Assembly: GCA_900110975.1 (NCBI GenBank)
Contig: FOFK01000005.1
Span: forward strand, 162,184 to 226,183
Direction: 5' to 3'
From: Lachnospiraceae bacterium RM5
Lineage (GTDB): Bacteria > Bacillota > Clostridia > Lachnospirales > Lachnospiraceae
DNA length: 64,000 bases
Shown here: piece after piece, positions 17,953 through 28,716 of the stretch
Layout of the letters: each line of letters starts with the position of its first letter
Numbering within the stretch: the first letter of the stretch is position 1
Notes under the pieces: model-generated
What the model saw: only the letters and a program-made list of their open reading frames with translations
Databases searched by the model: none
Told to the model about the DNA's origin: nothing
Program-made: the position numbers and the translations under genes

Positions 17953-20232
17953 CTATTTTAACAAGTTTAATGTTAAAAGTAAATCTTTTATACTGTCTAC
18001 AGTCTCAATTTTTAATTTATCTTTTACTTCCTGTGGTATTTCTTTTAAATCCTCTTCATTATCTTTAGGAATAAATACTCTCTTAACGTTTGATCGTCTG
18101 GCAGCCATAAGCTTTTCAGTAAGGCCTCCAATAGGCATCACATAGCCTTTTAACGATACCTCACCCGTCATGGCAATAGCAGGTGTTATAGCCTTTCCAG
18201 TAACAAGTGAAGATAAAGCTGTCACAAGAGTTATACCTGCTGAAGGACCATCTTTTGGCACAGCTCCTTCCGGAACATGAATATGTATATCATTTTCATT
18301 AAAGAAATCTATTTTTTCTGGGTAAAAAGATTTTACAAGAGTTAGTGCAATCTGGACAGATTCCTTCATAACCTCTCCAAGCTGGCCAGTTATAATAATC
18401 TTTCCACTACCCTTCATTGCCTTTGTTTCAATAAATAAAATCTCACCGCCGGCACTTGTCCATGCAAGTCCCGTAACAATACCAGGTATTTTTAATTTCT
18501 CAACAACATCATGTCTTATTATTTTCTTTCCAATAAACTCATCAAGATTATCATTATTTACAACAACCTTTTTATCTTCTCCCATCACAATCTTAACAGC
18601 AGCACTTCTGCATACAGACTCAATCTGCTTTTTAAGATTTCTGACACCGGATTCCAATGTATATTCATTTATAATTTTCTTAATGACGCTGTCTTCTATT
18701 TTTATTTTTCTGTTACTTAAACCAACTTTCTTATAAGCCTCCGGAATTAAATGTTTCTTTGCTATATAGAATTTCTCAATCTCTGTATAACTTGAAAATT
18801 CAATAACTTCCATTCTGTTAAGAAGTGGTAAAGGTATTGTATCAACAGTATTTGCAGTACAAATAAATAAAACATCTGAAAGATCATAAGGTACATTAAG
18901 ATAATGGTCTGTAAATGTATTATTCTGCTCAGGATCTAACACCTCAAGAAGAGCACTACCCGGATCTCCATTAAAGTCTCTTACAAGCTTATCAACCTCG
19001 TCAAGGACAATTACAGGGTTAGAAACACCGCTTCCCTTTATTCCTTCCATAATTCTTCCAGGCATTGCGCCAATATATGTTCTTCTATGTCCCCTGATTT
19101 CAGCTTCATCCCTGATACCACCAAGACTTATTCTTATATATTTTCTGTCAAGGGCTTTTGCAATACTCTTTCCTATACTTGTTTTACCTGTTCCAGGAGG
19201 TCCGACAAATAAAAGGATTGAACCGGACTGCTTTTTATTTAAAGCCATAACAGCCATCTGCTCAATAACTCTTTTTTTGATTTTCTCAAGACCATAATGA
19301 TCTTTATCTAAAATTTCTCTTGCAGCTGCAAGATCGATATTTCCCATCTTTTCTTTTTTCCACGATAATGTAGTCATGAATTCAAGATAATCATAAAGCA
19401 TTCCATATTCATGAGAATCTTTTCCTTCATTTTTCATTCTTTTTAAAACCTTAACAGCTTCTGCTTTGGCTTCTTCATTCATTTCTGATTTAAATATAGC
19501 CTCAGTAAACCTTCTTGTATCAGTTGCATTTTCAGGATGCATCTGTTCAAGTTCACTCTCAAGAATCTCAATCTGCTTCTTAATTGCTGATTCTCTATAT
19601 AACTGCTCGTGATCTTCCTGCTGTGCATTTTCAGCTTCTATATGAACTTTATACATCTCAATAAATTCATAAACATATTTCTCAATAAGTTCATATCTTT
19701 CTCTTCTGGAATCTGTCTTTAAAATCTCATAGCATTCTTTTCCATTCATATCAAAGAATCCGCTGAAAGCACAAATAAGCTCTTCATAAGATTTTAAATG
19801 AACAATAAATGTTCTGCTAAGAATACTGTTAAATTCCATACCACCAGCAAACCCACTGAGTGTCTTTTTAAGTTTAATAAAATTTTCTTTTGCCTCTTCA
19901 TCAGAAATATCAGCTATTTCATCAATACATTCATAATCAGCATCAACATAGCTGTTTTCAACAGAAATATTTTTTAATTTCACCCTGCTTTCTCCAATAA
20001 GTTCAACTGTTCCATCAGGATCAATATTTTTTATTACAGCAAGCATACCCACTTCAAGTACATTTTCTACTTCAATATTTCTACTGTCTCCATCTTCAAC
20101 AAAAGCCATCAAAACCTTGTCTCCAACAGAAATCTCATTTATATCTATATTAATTTTTTCAAATATATCAACTTTAAAATAAAAAGTAATATCCGGCAAA
20201 AATAATGTATTAAAAACTGGTACAGCTCTCAT
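17953..20232 (-). CDS. lon: ATP-dependent protease Lon
   Basis: Cytosolic AAA+ serine protease that degrades misfolded and regulatory proteins. The N-terminal substrate domain covers about 1-190. A coiled helical bundle leads to Walker A (FVGPPGTGKTSIG) and Walker B (VIVLDEVDKL). The C-terminal protease domain has catalytic Ser in PKDGPSAG and Lys in the TGEVSLKGYVMPIGGLTEKLMAA segment. 759 aa is slightly shorter than the usual 770-810. AAGGAG precedes the ATG. A perfect CIRCE element lies just upstream, so HrcA control is expected. Confidence 0.97.
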   Translation of the reverse strand: MRAVPVFNTLFLPDITFYFKVDIFEKINIDINEISVGDKVLMAFVEDGDSRNIEVENVLEVGMLAVIKNIDPDGTVELIGESRVKLKNISVENSYVDADYECIDEIADISDEEAKENFIKLKKTLSGFAGGMEFNSILSRTFIVHLKSYEELICAFSGFFDMNGKECYEILKTDSRRERYELIEKYVYEFIEMYKVHIEAENAQQEDHEQLYRESAIKKQIEILESELEQMHPENATDTRRFTEAIFKSEMNEEAKAEAVKVLKRMKNEGKDSHEYGMLYDYLEFMTTLSWKKEKMGNIDLAAAREILDKDHYGLEKIKKRVIEQMAVMALNKKQSGSILLFVGPPGTGKTSIGKSIAKALDRKYIRISLGGIRDEAEIRGHRRTYIGAMPGRIMEGIKGSGVSNPVIVLDEVDKLVRDFNGDPGSALLEVLDPEQNNTFTDHYLNVPYDLSDVLFICTANTVDTIPLPLLNRMEVIEFSSYTEIEKFYIAKKHLIPEAYKKVGLSNRKIKIEDSVIKKIINEYTLESGVRNLKKQIESVCRSAAVKIVMGEDKKVVVNNDNLDEFIGKKIIRHDVVEKLKIPGIVTGLAWTSAGGEILFIETKAMKGSGKIIITGQLGEVMKESVQIALTLVKSFYPEKIDFFNENDIHIHVPEGAVPKDGPSAGITLVTALSSLVTGKAITPAIAMTGEVSLKGYVMPIGGLTEKLMAARRSNVKRVFIPKDNEEDLKEIPQEVKDKLKIETVDSIKDLLLTLNLLK

Positions 20233-20256
20233 ATCTATTCACTCCTTATTTTTTTA

Positions 20257-20283
20257 TTAGCACTCTAATACTTTGAGTGCTAA
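20257..20283 (-). promoter_or_regulatory. CIRCE element (HrcA operator) upstream of lon
   Basis: TTAGCACTC (20257-20265), a 9-bp spacer and GAGTGCTAA (20275-20283), an exact match to the CIRCE consensus. It overlaps the putative -10 of the lon promoter and lies about 25 nt before the start codon, a classic repression position. Confidence 0.95.
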
Positions 20284-20308
20284 TAAACATAATACTACGT
20301 TATTACAA
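20280..20308 (-). promoter_or_regulatory. lon promoter
   Basis: On the minus strand: TTGTAA (20308-20303), a 17-bp spacer and TATTAG (20285-20280). The -10 overlaps the first arm of the CIRCE element. Confidence 0.6.
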
Positions 20309-20341
20309 AAAAAGCAATCCTTCTAATGTATTTTAAATAAT

Positions 20342-20373
20342 ATTAAAAAGAAAGCTGCCATTTTGCAACAGCA
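20342..20373 (-). terminator. Terminator of the hydrolase-like gene
   Basis: Short hairpin with arms GCTG (20354-20357) and CAGC (20369-20372), extendable by two G-T pairs. On the minus strand it is followed by TTTCTTTTT. Confidence 0.65.
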
Positions 20374-20409
20374 ACTCTCCAATTCATATCATATTAAATT
20401 TCAATTTTT

Positions 20410-21285
20410 TTAGGCATTCACTGTAGTTGCAGCCTTTTCTTTAAATGCCTCGCTTCTGATTATCTCTAAACATTTTTCCTTCTCAACAAATAGTCCATAT
20501 CTTCTATTCTTAAAATATACAATTCTTGCATTTGGATATGTCTCGTTATAATATGTTTTTTCAGATAAATCAAAGTAATCTGTCTCAGGGTACATAAGAG
20601 TAACATTATTATTAAAATATGCAAATTTTTCCTGCTTAACATCCTTTTGCTTTGCAATATCCATCTCTAATGTTTTAATAAGAATCTCTTTTTCTTTGGT
20701 TAAAATAGAATATAAATATTTTAATCTTTCACTTATTATTTCCCTACCCTCTGAATTCTCAGTAAGAGTATATTTCTTTATCTCCTCATCAACGCATGAA
20801 AGCTTATACTTCTCATAATTACCAATATTTAATCTCTTGATTTTAGCTGCATTTTTTAAGAAATCCTTTTTTGCATTTTTGATTGTATATTTATTTAATC
20901 CTCTGCTTGTAATAAGTGCCATACCATTAACATATGCAGGATATTTAAGAGCATACATCTGAACTAAAAGTCCGCCAATTCCATCTCCTATGAAATATGA
21001 ATGCTTAATTCTTAACTTTGCTAAAAATAAAGAGATGTTATCAATTAAACTGTCACATGTTGTTAAATCCTCCGGATAATCAAAAACAAGTGTTGTATAT
21101 TCGCTTGATAATTCTGTTAAGTACTCAAACCACATTTCTAATGAATTTAATCCATTATTAAAAAATACGAGACATGGTTTGTCAAAGCTTCCTGTAAATA
21201 TATATTTAAAAGTTGATTTACCTATTCTTACAAAATTATATGGATGATCTGCTAAAAAATTTTCAATATCTTGTCTGTAACTCAT
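20410..21285 (-). CDS. Alpha/beta-hydrolase-fold protein lacking the nucleophile
   Basis: The fold is recognisable: an oxyanion-type strand (CLVFFNNGLNSLEMW), a helix, then HSYFIGDGIGGLLVQMYALKYP where a normal hydrolase has the G-x-S-x-G elbow. Here the elbow reads G100-D-G102-I-G, with Gly in place of the Ser/Asp/Cys nucleophile. No obvious catalytic His is seen in the C-terminal region. It is therefore probably non-enzymatic, or uses different chemistry. GGAGAAGG precedes the ATG. It has its own terminator, so it is likely monocistronic, and lies between lon and tsf. Function unknown. Confidence 0.75.
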   Translation of the reverse strand: MSYRQDIENFLADHPYNFVRIGKSTFKYIFTGSFDKPCLVFFNNGLNSLEMWFEYLTELSSEYTTLVFDYPEDLTTCDSLIDNISLFLAKLRIKHSYFIGDGIGGLLVQMYALKYPAYVNGMALITSRGLNKYTIKNAKKDFLKNAAKIKRLNIGNYEKYKLSCVDEEIKKYTLTENSEGREIISERLKYLYSILTKEKEILIKTLEMDIAKQKDVKQEKFAYFNNNVTLMYPETDYFDLSEKTYYNETYPNARIVYFKNRRYGLFVEKEKCLEIIRSEAFKEKAATTVNA

Positions 21286-21398
21286 GACCTTCTCCTTTAA
21301 TCAGGTTTCATAATTATTTTCCCTTTAAATTCACACACTCCACGTATCATTATACTCCTTTTACCTAAAATAATCATTTTAACTTTTTGTAAACAAAT

Positions 21399-21448
21399 AA
21401 CCCCTTTAAACCAAGGAACGCTTTATTTTTCCTTAATTTAAAGGGGTT
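21399..21448 (-). terminator. Terminator of the rpsB-tsf operon
   Basis: Arms 21399-21418 and 21429-21448 form an outer stem (AACCCCTTTAAA) and an inner stem (AAGGAA) with a 10-nt loop. T-rich sequence follows on both strands, so it may act both ways. Confidence 0.8.
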
Positions 21449-21510
21449 TTAATTTTTTAACAAATTGTGAACAAAAAAAGATTTTTACCTTTAAATGTTA
21501 CTGTCTCTGA

Positions 21511-22440
21511 TTACTGCATCTGAGCTGCAACTTCTGCTGCAAAATCTTCATTCTTCTTCTCTAATCCTTCACCTGTTTCAAATCTTACGAATCTTACAAG
21601 TTTAAGGTCAGATGATGTAGCCTTAGCTACTTCTTCAATATATTTAGCAACTGTCTGTTTTCCATCAGCAGCTTTTACATAAACCTGATCTAATAAGCAG
21701 ATTTCTTTTAATTCTTTTTTAAGACGTCCCTGGATCATTCCATTGATAACCTTTTCAGGTTTCTGAGATTCCTTAGGATCATTCATAATCTGAGCTAAGA
21801 TGATTTCTTTCTCATGATTTAAGTATTCTTCACTTACTTCATCTTCTGATGTATATTTAGGATTAAGAGCAGCTACCTGCATAGCGATGTTCTTTAATGC
21901 TTCCTTAACTTCATCATTTACAACTGATGCTGTAGCTTCAACTAAAACACCAATTCTTCCACCACCATGGATATAAGGAACAACAATTCCGTCAGAAACG
22001 ATTTTTTCAAATCTTCTGATGTTCATGTTTTCACCGATAACAGCGATCTGGCTTACTAATTCATCTTTAACTGTCTTAGCATCATCATAGATATATTTTT
22101 CTGCTAATAATTCATCAACTGAAGCTGCATCTGACTGTAAAATCTGATCTGCAACCTTAGCAACGAAATCTTTAAATTTATCATTCTTAGCAACGAAGTC
22201 TGTTTCAGAGTTAACTTCTACAACTGTAGCAACCTTATCATCTTTAACTACTGCGAAAGATGTTCCTTCAGCTGCGATTCTTGAAGCTTTCTTTACAGCA
22301 CTAGCTTCACCTTTTTCTCTTAAAACTTCGATAGCTTTGTCAAAATCACCATCTGTTTCAACAAGTGCTTTTTTACAGTTCATAACACCTGCACCTGTCA
22401 TTTCTCTAAGCTCTTTTACCATTGCTGCTGTAATTTCCAT
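21511..22440 (-). CDS. tsf: Elongation factor Ts
   Basis: Nucleotide exchange factor for EF-Tu. The UBA-like N-terminus (ITAAMVKELREMTGAGVMNCKKAL) and the TDFVAKN motif of the core are clear. The protein is about 309 aa, as usual in clostridia. AAGGAGG precedes the ATG. It lies 35 nt after rpsB in the conserved rpsB-tsf operon and ends at a strong hairpin terminator. Confidence 0.98.
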   Translation of the reverse strand: MEITAAMVKELREMTGAGVMNCKKALVETDGDFDKAIEVLREKGEASAVKKASRIAAEGTSFAVVKDDKVATVVEVNSETDFVAKNDKFKDFVAKVADQILQSDAASVDELLAEKYIYDDAKTVKDELVSQIAVIGENMNIRRFEKIVSDGIVVPYIHGGGRIGVLVEATASVVNDEVKEALKNIAMQVAALNPKYTSEDEVSEEYLNHEKEIILAQIMNDPKESQKPEKVINGMIQGRLKKELKEICLLDQVYVKAADGKQTVAKYIEEVAKATSSDLKLVRFVRFETGEGLEKKNEDFAAEVAAQMQ

Positions 22441-22475
22441 TGTGTAATCCTCCTTTATTAACTTTCACTTAAATA

Positions 22476-23201
22476 TTATTCTGCATCTTCAGCTTTAGCT
22501 TCTTCTACTACAGCTTCTTCACCCTGATTAGCTTCGATAACAGCATCAGCCATCTTAGAAACGATAAGCTTAACTGCTCTGATAGCATCGTCATTACCAG
22601 GGATAACATAATCTAATTCTTCTGGATCACAGTTTGTATCAGCAATACCGATAAGTTTGATTCCTAAAGAATGTGCTTCCTGAACACAGATTCTTTCTTT
22701 CTTAGGATCTACAATGAAAATAGCATCAGGAATCTTTGTCATTTCTTTGATTCCGCCAAGGTTCTTTTCAAGCTTATCCCATTCTTTCTTTATATTGATA
22801 ACTTCTTTCTTTGGTAATACATCAAATGTACCATCTTCAGCCATTTTTTCAATAGCTTTAAGTCTTGCAATTCTAGATCTGATTGTCTTGAAGTTTGTAA
22901 GCATACCTCCAAGCCATCTTTCGTTTACATAGAACATTCCACATCTTGATGCTTCAGATTTGATAGCATCCTGAGCCTGTTTCTTTGTTCCAACAAAGAG
23001 GATTGTACCTCCATCAGCAACGATATCTGCAACTGCCTTATAAGCTTCATCAACTTTTCCTACAGACTTCTGTAAGTCGATGATATAGATACCATTTCTT
23101 TCTGTGTAGATATATGGAGCCATTTTAGGGTTCCATCTTCTTGTCTGATGTCCAAAGTGAACACCTGCCTCGAGTAACTGTTTCATTGAAATAACGCTCA
23201 T
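22476..23201 (-). CDS. rpsB: 30S ribosomal protein S2
   Basis: Small-subunit ribosomal protein. It begins with the family signature [22 protein letters not shown] and contains FVGTKKQAQ and [11 protein letters not shown]. The final 15 or so residues are an acidic A/E tail. GGAGG lies 6 nt before the ATG. The 188-nt upstream gap to the carbonic anhydrase gene contains an imperfect palindrome at 23251-23265 (CCATGATAATCACGG) that could be part of an S2 autoregulatory leader, but this is only a guess. Confidence 0.98.
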   Translation of the reverse strand: MSVISMKQLLEAGVHFGHQTRRWNPKMAPYIYTERNGIYIIDLQKSVGKVDEAYKAVADIVADGGTILFVGTKKQAQDAIKSEASRCGMFYVNERWLGGMLTNFKTIRSRIARLKAIEKMAEDGTFDVLPKKEVINIKKEWDKLEKNLGGIKEMTKIPDAIFIVDPKKERICVQEAHSLGIKLIGIADTNCDPEELDYVIPGNDDAIRAVKLIVSKMADAVIEANQGEEAVVEEAKAEDAE

Positions 23202-23389
23202 TTTCTTACCTCCATTGGTTATTTTCTTTCATGCATATCATCTTTTTGCAAAACCATGATAATCACGGCACCAATACAAAAATCAATACATGTGTTTATT
23301 ATTATATTCTATTATGCCTTATAATATCTTAATTACATGACACAACTAGGATATACTAACATAAATAGAATTTATTTTCAATAAACTTT

Positions 23390-23965
23390 TTAAATAAATT
23401 CTACTTCCCCGGTTTCAAGATCATATACAGCACCAACTACATTCAACCCACTTTCTCTTTCGTCCTGCTGTATCATAAGACTACTCTCTACAACATCACA
23501 ACAATGCATAACATTCATAATACATGCTTTATATTCATCTTTCTCGCTGCCTATGGCCTTCTTAATATCGGTAGCAATATATTCAGTATATTCATGCGAA
23601 TGTCCGCTTACTACAGCATCAATCGCAGAACAATGCGTATGTCCTAGAACAACCACAAGTCCTGTTCCAAAATGTTCTTCAGCGTATACAATACTTTCAA
23701 GCTGATGGGAATCTATTACATTACCATCAACCCGAATCACAAATAAATCTCCAAGCTCTGCTGAAAAAATTGCTTCAGGAATAACTCTTGAATCTGAGCA
23801 TGTAACAATAATTGCGTAAGGTGCCTGCCTGTCTTTATAATTTTTCAATAACGCTTCTTTATCTATATCAATACTTGCTTTTGAAGATTCAACATATTTT
23901 TTATTACCTTCAATAAGTTTCTTCAGAGCTTCTCTTGCCTGACAATTATATTCAACTTTCCCCAT
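23390..23965 (-). CDS. Beta-class carbonic anhydrase
   Basis: Interconverts CO2 and bicarbonate with a zinc ion. The ligands Cys56 (in TCSDSR, with Asp58 and Arg60 as the catalytic dyad), His109 and Cys112 (GHTHCSA) are all present. 191 aa is typical for the small bacterial beta class. GGAGAAGGG lies upstream of the ATG. It stands alone, divergent from the activase fusion gene at 24201. In an anaerobe it likely supplies bicarbonate for carboxylations. Confidence 0.93.
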   Translation of the reverse strand: MGKVEYNCQAREALKKLIEGNKKYVESSKASIDIDKEALLKNYKDRQAPYAIIVTCSDSRVIPEAIFSAELGDLFVIRVDGNVIDSHQLESIVYAEEHFGTGLVVVLGHTHCSAIDAVVSGHSHEYTEYIATDIKKAIGSEKDEYKACIMNVMHCCDVVESSLMIQQDERESGLNVVGAVYDLETGEVEFI

Positions 23966-24124
23966 AATATGTCCCTTCTCCTTTGCTTCATAATCGAGTA
24001 AATTTTAACAAAAAATCATCACGCACAAACACCACAAAGGGCATCTTGAATCCATTATACTTCAAAGAAAAGAAAAAATATATATTTAATTTATTTTTTT
24101 TAATTATTTTAAACATATAATAGG

Positions 24125-24153
24125 TTGAAAAAAATTTTCATTTAAATTATAAT
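24125..24153 (+). promoter_or_regulatory. Promoter of the 24201 activase fusion gene
   Basis: TTGAAA (24125-24130), a 17-bp spacer and TATAAT (24148-24153). The leader is about 40 nt. Confidence 0.85.
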
Positions 24154-24200
24154 GGTCTAGTTTACTGTAAATAAAGGTTTTAGGAATTAGAGGTTAATTT

Positions 24201-27200
24201 ATGAGTGAAACATATTCGTTAGGTATCGACATTGGCTCAACTACAGTTAAAGTTGCAATACTTGACTCAAAAAATAATATGATTTTTTCTGATTATGAAA
24301 GACATTATGCCAATATCCAGGAAACATTGGCATCTATATTAAAAAAAGGAAAAGAACAAACAGGTGAAATAGAAATCTGCCCTATGATAACAGGTTCCGG
24401 TGGTCTTACACTTGCAAAACACTTAGACATTTCATTTGTACAGGAAGTTGTTGCTGTTTCAAGTGCCCTTAATGACTATGCACCACAGACAGATGTTGCC
24501 ATAGAACTTGGTGGCGAAGATGCAAAAATCATTTATTTTAAAGGTGGAATAGAAATGCGTATGAACGGAATATGTGCCGGAGGTACAGGTTCCTTTATCG
24601 ACCAGATGGCATCCCTTTTACAGACAGATGCGCTTGGTCTTAATAATTATGCAAAAGATTATAAGGCTATCTATCCAATTGCCGCAAGATGTGGTGTTTT
24701 TGCAAAAACAGATATCCAGCCACTTATTAACGAAGGTGCCACAAAAGAAGATTTATCAGCTTCAATTTTCCAGGCTGTTGTTAACCAGACAATCAGCGGT
24801 CTTGCATGTGGTAAGCCAATCAGGGGAAATGTAGCATTTCTTGGTGGTCCGCTTCACTTCCTTCCAGAGCTTAAAAATGCCTTTATAAGAACTCTTAACT
24901 TAACTGATGAACATATTATTGCACCAGAGCACTCACACCTTTTTGCTGCTACCGGTGCTGCACTCAACCACGATGATAAAACCACTTATTCCTTAACAAA
25001 ACTTATAGATAAATTATCAAACGGCATTAAGATGAAATTCGAAATCAAACGTATGGAACCTCTTTTTGCCAATCAGAAAGAATATGATGAATTTGTAAAA
25101 CGTCATAACAAACATAAAGTTGCTTCTTCAGAACTTAAAAACTACGAAGGCGACTGTTTCCTTGGTATTGATGCCGGTTCAACAACAACCAAAGTTGCTC
25201 TTGTTGCAGAAGATGGAACTCTTCTTTACTCCTTCTACAGCAACAACAACGGAAGTCCTCTTGCCACATCAATCAAGGCTATAAAAGAAATTTATTCAAT
25301 ACTTCCTGACAGTGCAAAGATTGTTTATTCATGCTCAACAGGATACGGTGAAGCACTTATTAAAGCAGGACTTATGCTTGATGAAGGTGAAGTTGAAACT
25401 GTTTCCCATTACTATGCTGCTTCATTTTTTGAGCCTGACGTTGACTGTATATTAGATATCGGCGGTCAGGATATGAAATGTATAAAAATTAAAGATCATA
25501 CTGTAGATTCCGTACAGTTAAACGAAGCCTGTTCTTCAGGTTGTGGTTCATTTATAGAAACATTTGCAAAATCGCTTAATTACTCAGTAAAAGACTTTGC
25601 AAAAGAAGCTTTATTTGCCAAAAACCCTGTAGATTTAGGTACAAGATGTACAGTATTTATGAATTCAAATGTTAAGCAGGCTCAGAAAGAAGGTTCTGAA
25701 GTATCAGATATTTCTTCAGGTCTTGCATACTCTGTTATTAAAAATGCTTTATATAAAGTCATTAAAATCACAGATCCAAAAGACCTTGGTAAAAAAGTCG
25801 TTGTACAGGGTGGTACTTTCTACAATGATGCCGTGCTTAGAAGTTTTGAAAAAATATCCGGATGTGACGCCGTAAGACCTGATATTGCAGGTATTATGGG
25901 TGCTTTTGGTGCTGCTCTTGTTGCAAGGGAAAGATATGAAATGGAGCACAAGGAAACAACAATGCTTAGCATTGACCAGATAAATAAATTACAATACCAG
26001 ACATCAATGTCACGTTGTAAAGGATGTACAAACAACTGTCTTCTTACAATAAATAAATTCACAGGCGGTCGTCAGTTTATTACCGGTAACAGATGCGAAA
26101 GAGGTCTTGGAAAAGCTAAGAACAAAGAAAACATTCCTAACCTTTTTGCTTATAAATTAAAAAGAATATTTGAATATGAATCACTTACTTCTGACGAAGC
26201 ATACAGAGGAAGCGTTGGTATTCCACGTGTCCTTAATATGTATGAAAATTACCCATTCTGGGCAATATTCTTCAAAGAATTAGGTTTCAGGGTTGTATTA
26301 TCACCTATGTCAAACAGAAAGATTTATGAACTTGGTATTGAATCAATTCCTAGTGAATCTGAATGTTACCCTGCAAAACTGGCACATGGACATGTATCAT
26401 GGCTTATCAAAAATGATGTAGATATGATTTTCTATCCTTGTATTCCTTATGAAAGAAACGAAACAAAGGATGCAAACAACCACTACAACTGTCCTATCGT
26501 TACTTCTTATGCTGAAAACATCAAGAATAACGTTGAAGAAATTGTAAATGGCGAAGTTAAATTCTTTAATCCATTTATGGCAATGACAAACCTGGATGTT
26601 CTTTCAAAACAGCTTGTAAAAGTATTTGGCGAAGAATTTGATATTCCTAAAAAAGAAATCGAAAAAGCTGCCTTACTTGGATGGAAAGAAATGACAGATG
26701 TTCATGATGACATAGAAAAGAAGGGTGAAGAAGTTTTAGAATACCTTAAAGAAACAGGAAAACGTGGTATCGTCCTTGCAGGTCGTCCATATCATATCGA
26801 TCCTGAAATCAACCATGGTATTCCTGAACTTATTAATTCTTATGGAATTGCTGTACTTACAGAAGATTCAATTGCCCACTTAGGACATGTTGAACGACCA
26901 ATTATCGTTATGGACCAGTGGATGTACCATTCAAGACTTTATAAAGCTGCAAACTTTGTTAAAACAACAGAAAACCTTGATTTAATACAGCTTAACTCAT
27001 TTGGTTGCGGTCTTGATGCGGTCACAACTGACCAGATAAATGATATTCTTTCAGATTCAGGAAAAATATACACAGTATTAAAAATCGATGAAGTAAATAA
27101 CCTTGGTGCTGCAAGAATCCGTATACGTTCTTTAATTTCAGCAATAAGAGTAAGGGAAAATAAAAAAATAACCCGCGTAATCAAGCCTGCTAATATTGAA

Positions 27201-28448
27201 AAAGTTGAATTTACTAAAAAGATGAAAAAAGAATATACTATTCTTTGCCCACAGATGTCACCTATTCATTTTGATTTATTAGAAACTGCCTTTAACAGTG
27301 CTGGTTACAACGTAGTTGTTATGAATACGGATGAAAGAAAAGCCGTAGATACAGGACTTAAGTATGTAAATAATGACGCATGCTATCCATCTTTAATTGT
27401 TGTAGGCCAGATTATGGAAGCATTACAATCAGGCGAATATGATCTTGATAAAACAGCCATACTTATTTCACAGACAGGTGGTGGATGCAGAGCTTCAAAC
27501 TATATCGGATTTATCAGACGTGCTTTAAGAAAAGCTGATTTAGAGCATATTCCTGTTATTTCATTGAGCGCCCAGGGCTTAGAGAAAAACTCAGGATTTA
27601 AAATTACTCCTACTCTGCTTTATAAAGGAATTCAGGCATGTGTATACGGTGATGTATTTATGAAAGTCGTTTACAGAATGCGTCCTTATGAAAGAAATAA
27701 AGGCGAAACTAACGAACTTCATGCAAAATGGGCTAACATATGCAAAGAATCCCTTGCAAAGCCTGGTTTAAACATTTCTGAATTTAAGAAAAACATAAGA
27801 AATATTATCCGCGAATTTGATAATATCCCTATTACAAATGAAGTTAAACCTAAAGTTGGTGTTGTCGGGGAAATTCTTGTAAAATTCCTTCCTGCAGCAA
27901 ATAACCACCTTGTAGAACTTCTTGAAAGCGAAGGAGCTGAAGCTGTTGTTCCTGATTTAATAGATTTCCTTCAGTACAGTTTTTACAATACAAACTTTAA
28001 AGCTGAAAATCTTGGAACAAAGAAATCAACTGCCACACTTTGTAATATGGCTATTAAATTTATTGAAAACATAAGAAAAACTTCAAGAGAAGAATTTATA
28101 AAGAGTAAGCATTTTACTCCACCTGCTAAAGTTGAACATCTTGCAGAACTTGCAAAAGATGTTACTTCTATCGGTAACCAGACCGGCGAAGGGTGGTTCT
28201 TAACAGGTGAAATGCTTGAACTTATTGAGAATGGCGTTGAAAATATAGTATGTACACAGCCATTTGGATGTCTTCCAAACCACATCGTAGGAAAAGGTGT
28301 TATTAAAGAATTAAGAAGAAAACATCCATCATCTAATATTGTTGCTGTTGACTATGATCCGGGTGCAAGCCAGGTTAACCAGCTTAACAGAATTAAACTT
28401 ATGCTTTCAACTGCATATAAAAATTCTGAAAAGAAATTAGCTAATTAA
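24201..28448 (+). CDS. Giant 2-hydroxyacyl-CoA dehydratase activase/dehydratase-like fusion
   Basis: Two ASKHA ATPase domains of the HgdC (BcrAD/BadFG) family stand in tandem. The first (residues 1-265) starts [15 protein letters not shown] and has Cys125 (CAGGTGSF) and Cys164 ([11 protein letters not shown]), the pair that bridges a [4Fe-4S] cluster between subunits in HgdC. The second (about 320-580) starts [15 protein letters not shown] and has CSSGCGSF and [16 protein letters not shown] cysteine cluster (about 610) follows. The rest resembles the DUF2229 and dehydratase D-component type, with conserved cysteines in [12 protein letters not shown] and NDACYPSL. Family knowledge: ATP-driven low-potential electron transfer to a difficult reduction, as in double-cubane cluster proteins. 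The substrate is unknown, and no acyl-CoA genes are adjacent. Monocistronic. Confidence 0.9.
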   Translation: MSETYSLGIDIGSTTVKVAILDSKNNMIFSDYERHYANIQETLASILKKGKEQTGEIEICPMITGSGGLTLAKHLDISFVQEVVAVSSALNDYAPQTDVAIELGGEDAKIIYFKGGIEMRMNGICAGGTGSFIDQMASLLQTDALGLNNYAKDYKAIYPIAARCGVFAKTDIQPLINEGATKEDLSASIFQAVVNQTISGLACGKPIRGNVAFLGGPLHFLPELKNAFIRTLNLTDEHIIAPEHSHLFAATGAALNHDDKTTYSLTKLIDKLSNGIKMKFEIKRMEPLFANQKEYDEFVKRHNKHKVASSELKNYEGDCFLGIDAGSTTTKVALVAEDGTLLYSFYSNNNGSPLATSIKAIKEIYSILPDSAKIVYSCSTGYGEALIKAGLMLDEGEVETVSHYYAASFFEPDVDCILDIGGQDMKCIKIKDHTVDSVQLNEACSSGCGSFIETFAKSLNYSVKDFAKEALFAKNPVDLGTRCTVFMNSNVKQAQKEGSEVSDISSGLAYSVIKNALYKVIKITDPKDLGKKVVVQGGTFYNDAVLRSFEKISGCDAVRPDIAGIMGAFGAALVARERYEMEHKETTMLSIDQINKLQYQTSMSRCKGCTNNCLLTINKFTGGRQFITGNRCERGLGKAKNKENIPNLFAYKLKRIFEYESLTSDEAYRGSVGIPRVLNMYENYPFWAIFFKELGFRVVLSPMSNRKIYELGIESIPSESECYPAKLAHGHVSWLIKNDVDMIFYPCIPYERNETKDANNHYNCPIVTSYAENIKNNVEEIVNGEVKFFNPFMAMTNLDVLSKQLVKVFGEEFDIPKKEIEKAALLGWKEMTDVHDDIEKKGEEVLEYLKETGKRGIVLAGRPYHIDPEINHGIPELINSYGIAVLTEDSIAHLGHVERPIIVMDQWMYHSRLYKAANFVKTTENLDLIQLNSFGCGLDAVTTDQINDILSDSGKIYTVLKIDEVNNLGAARIRIRSLISAIRVRENKKITRVIKPANIEKVEFTKKMKKEYTILCPQMSPIHFDLLETAFNSAGYNVVVMNTDERKAVDTGLKYVNNDACYPSLIVVGQIMEALQSGEYDLDKTAILISQTGGGCRASNYIGFIRRALRKADLEHIPVISLSAQGLEKNSGFKITPTLLYKGIQACVYGDVFMKVVYRMRPYERNKGETNELHAKWANICKESLAKPGLNISEFKKNIRNIIREFDNIPITNEVKPKVGVVGEILVKFLPAANNHLVELLESEGAEAVVPDLIDFLQYSFYNTNFKAENLGTKKSTATLCNMAIKFIENIRKTSREEFIKSKHFTPPAKVEHLAELAKDVTSIGNQTGEGWFLTGEMLELIENGVENIVCTQPFGCLPNHIVGKGVIKELRRKHPSSNIVAVDYDPGASQVNQLNRIKLMLSTAYKNSEKKLAN

Positions 28449-28459
28449 AAAATTTTAAA

Positions 28460-28500
28460 GGCTATAAATACTTCTGTTTATGAAGTATTTATAGCCTTTT
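28460..28500 (+). terminator. Terminator of the activase fusion gene (also first unit of a family A array)
   Basis: GGCTATAAATACTTC (28460-28474) pairs perfectly with GAAGTATTTATAGCC (28482-28496) across a 7-nt loop and is followed by TTTTC. The arms contain the GCTATAA/TTATAGC core of repeat family A. Confidence 0.88.
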
Positions 28501-28716
28501 CTTACCAAATATGCCATTTTTACTCTTCTAATAGCTATAAATTCTTCTAACTTTGAAAATTTTATAGCCGTTCCTTGCCAATTTTGCCATTTTTACTCTT
28601 CTAATAGCTATAAATTCTTCTAACTTTGAAAATTTTATAGCCTTTCCCTGCCAATTTTGCCATTTTCACTCTCAAAAAAGCTATAAATTTTTCTTGCTTT
28701 GAAAATTTTATAGCTA
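28460..28716. repeat. Hairpin repeat family A, array 2: four copies at 73-bp period
   Basis: GCTATAA starts at 28461, 28534, 28607 and 28680, exactly 73 bp apart. Each is closed by TTTATAGC. The linker has the core CCTTGCCAATTTTGCCATTT as in array 1. It fills the space between the convergent activase and ung genes. The last unit runs up to the ung stop codon. Confidence 0.9.
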
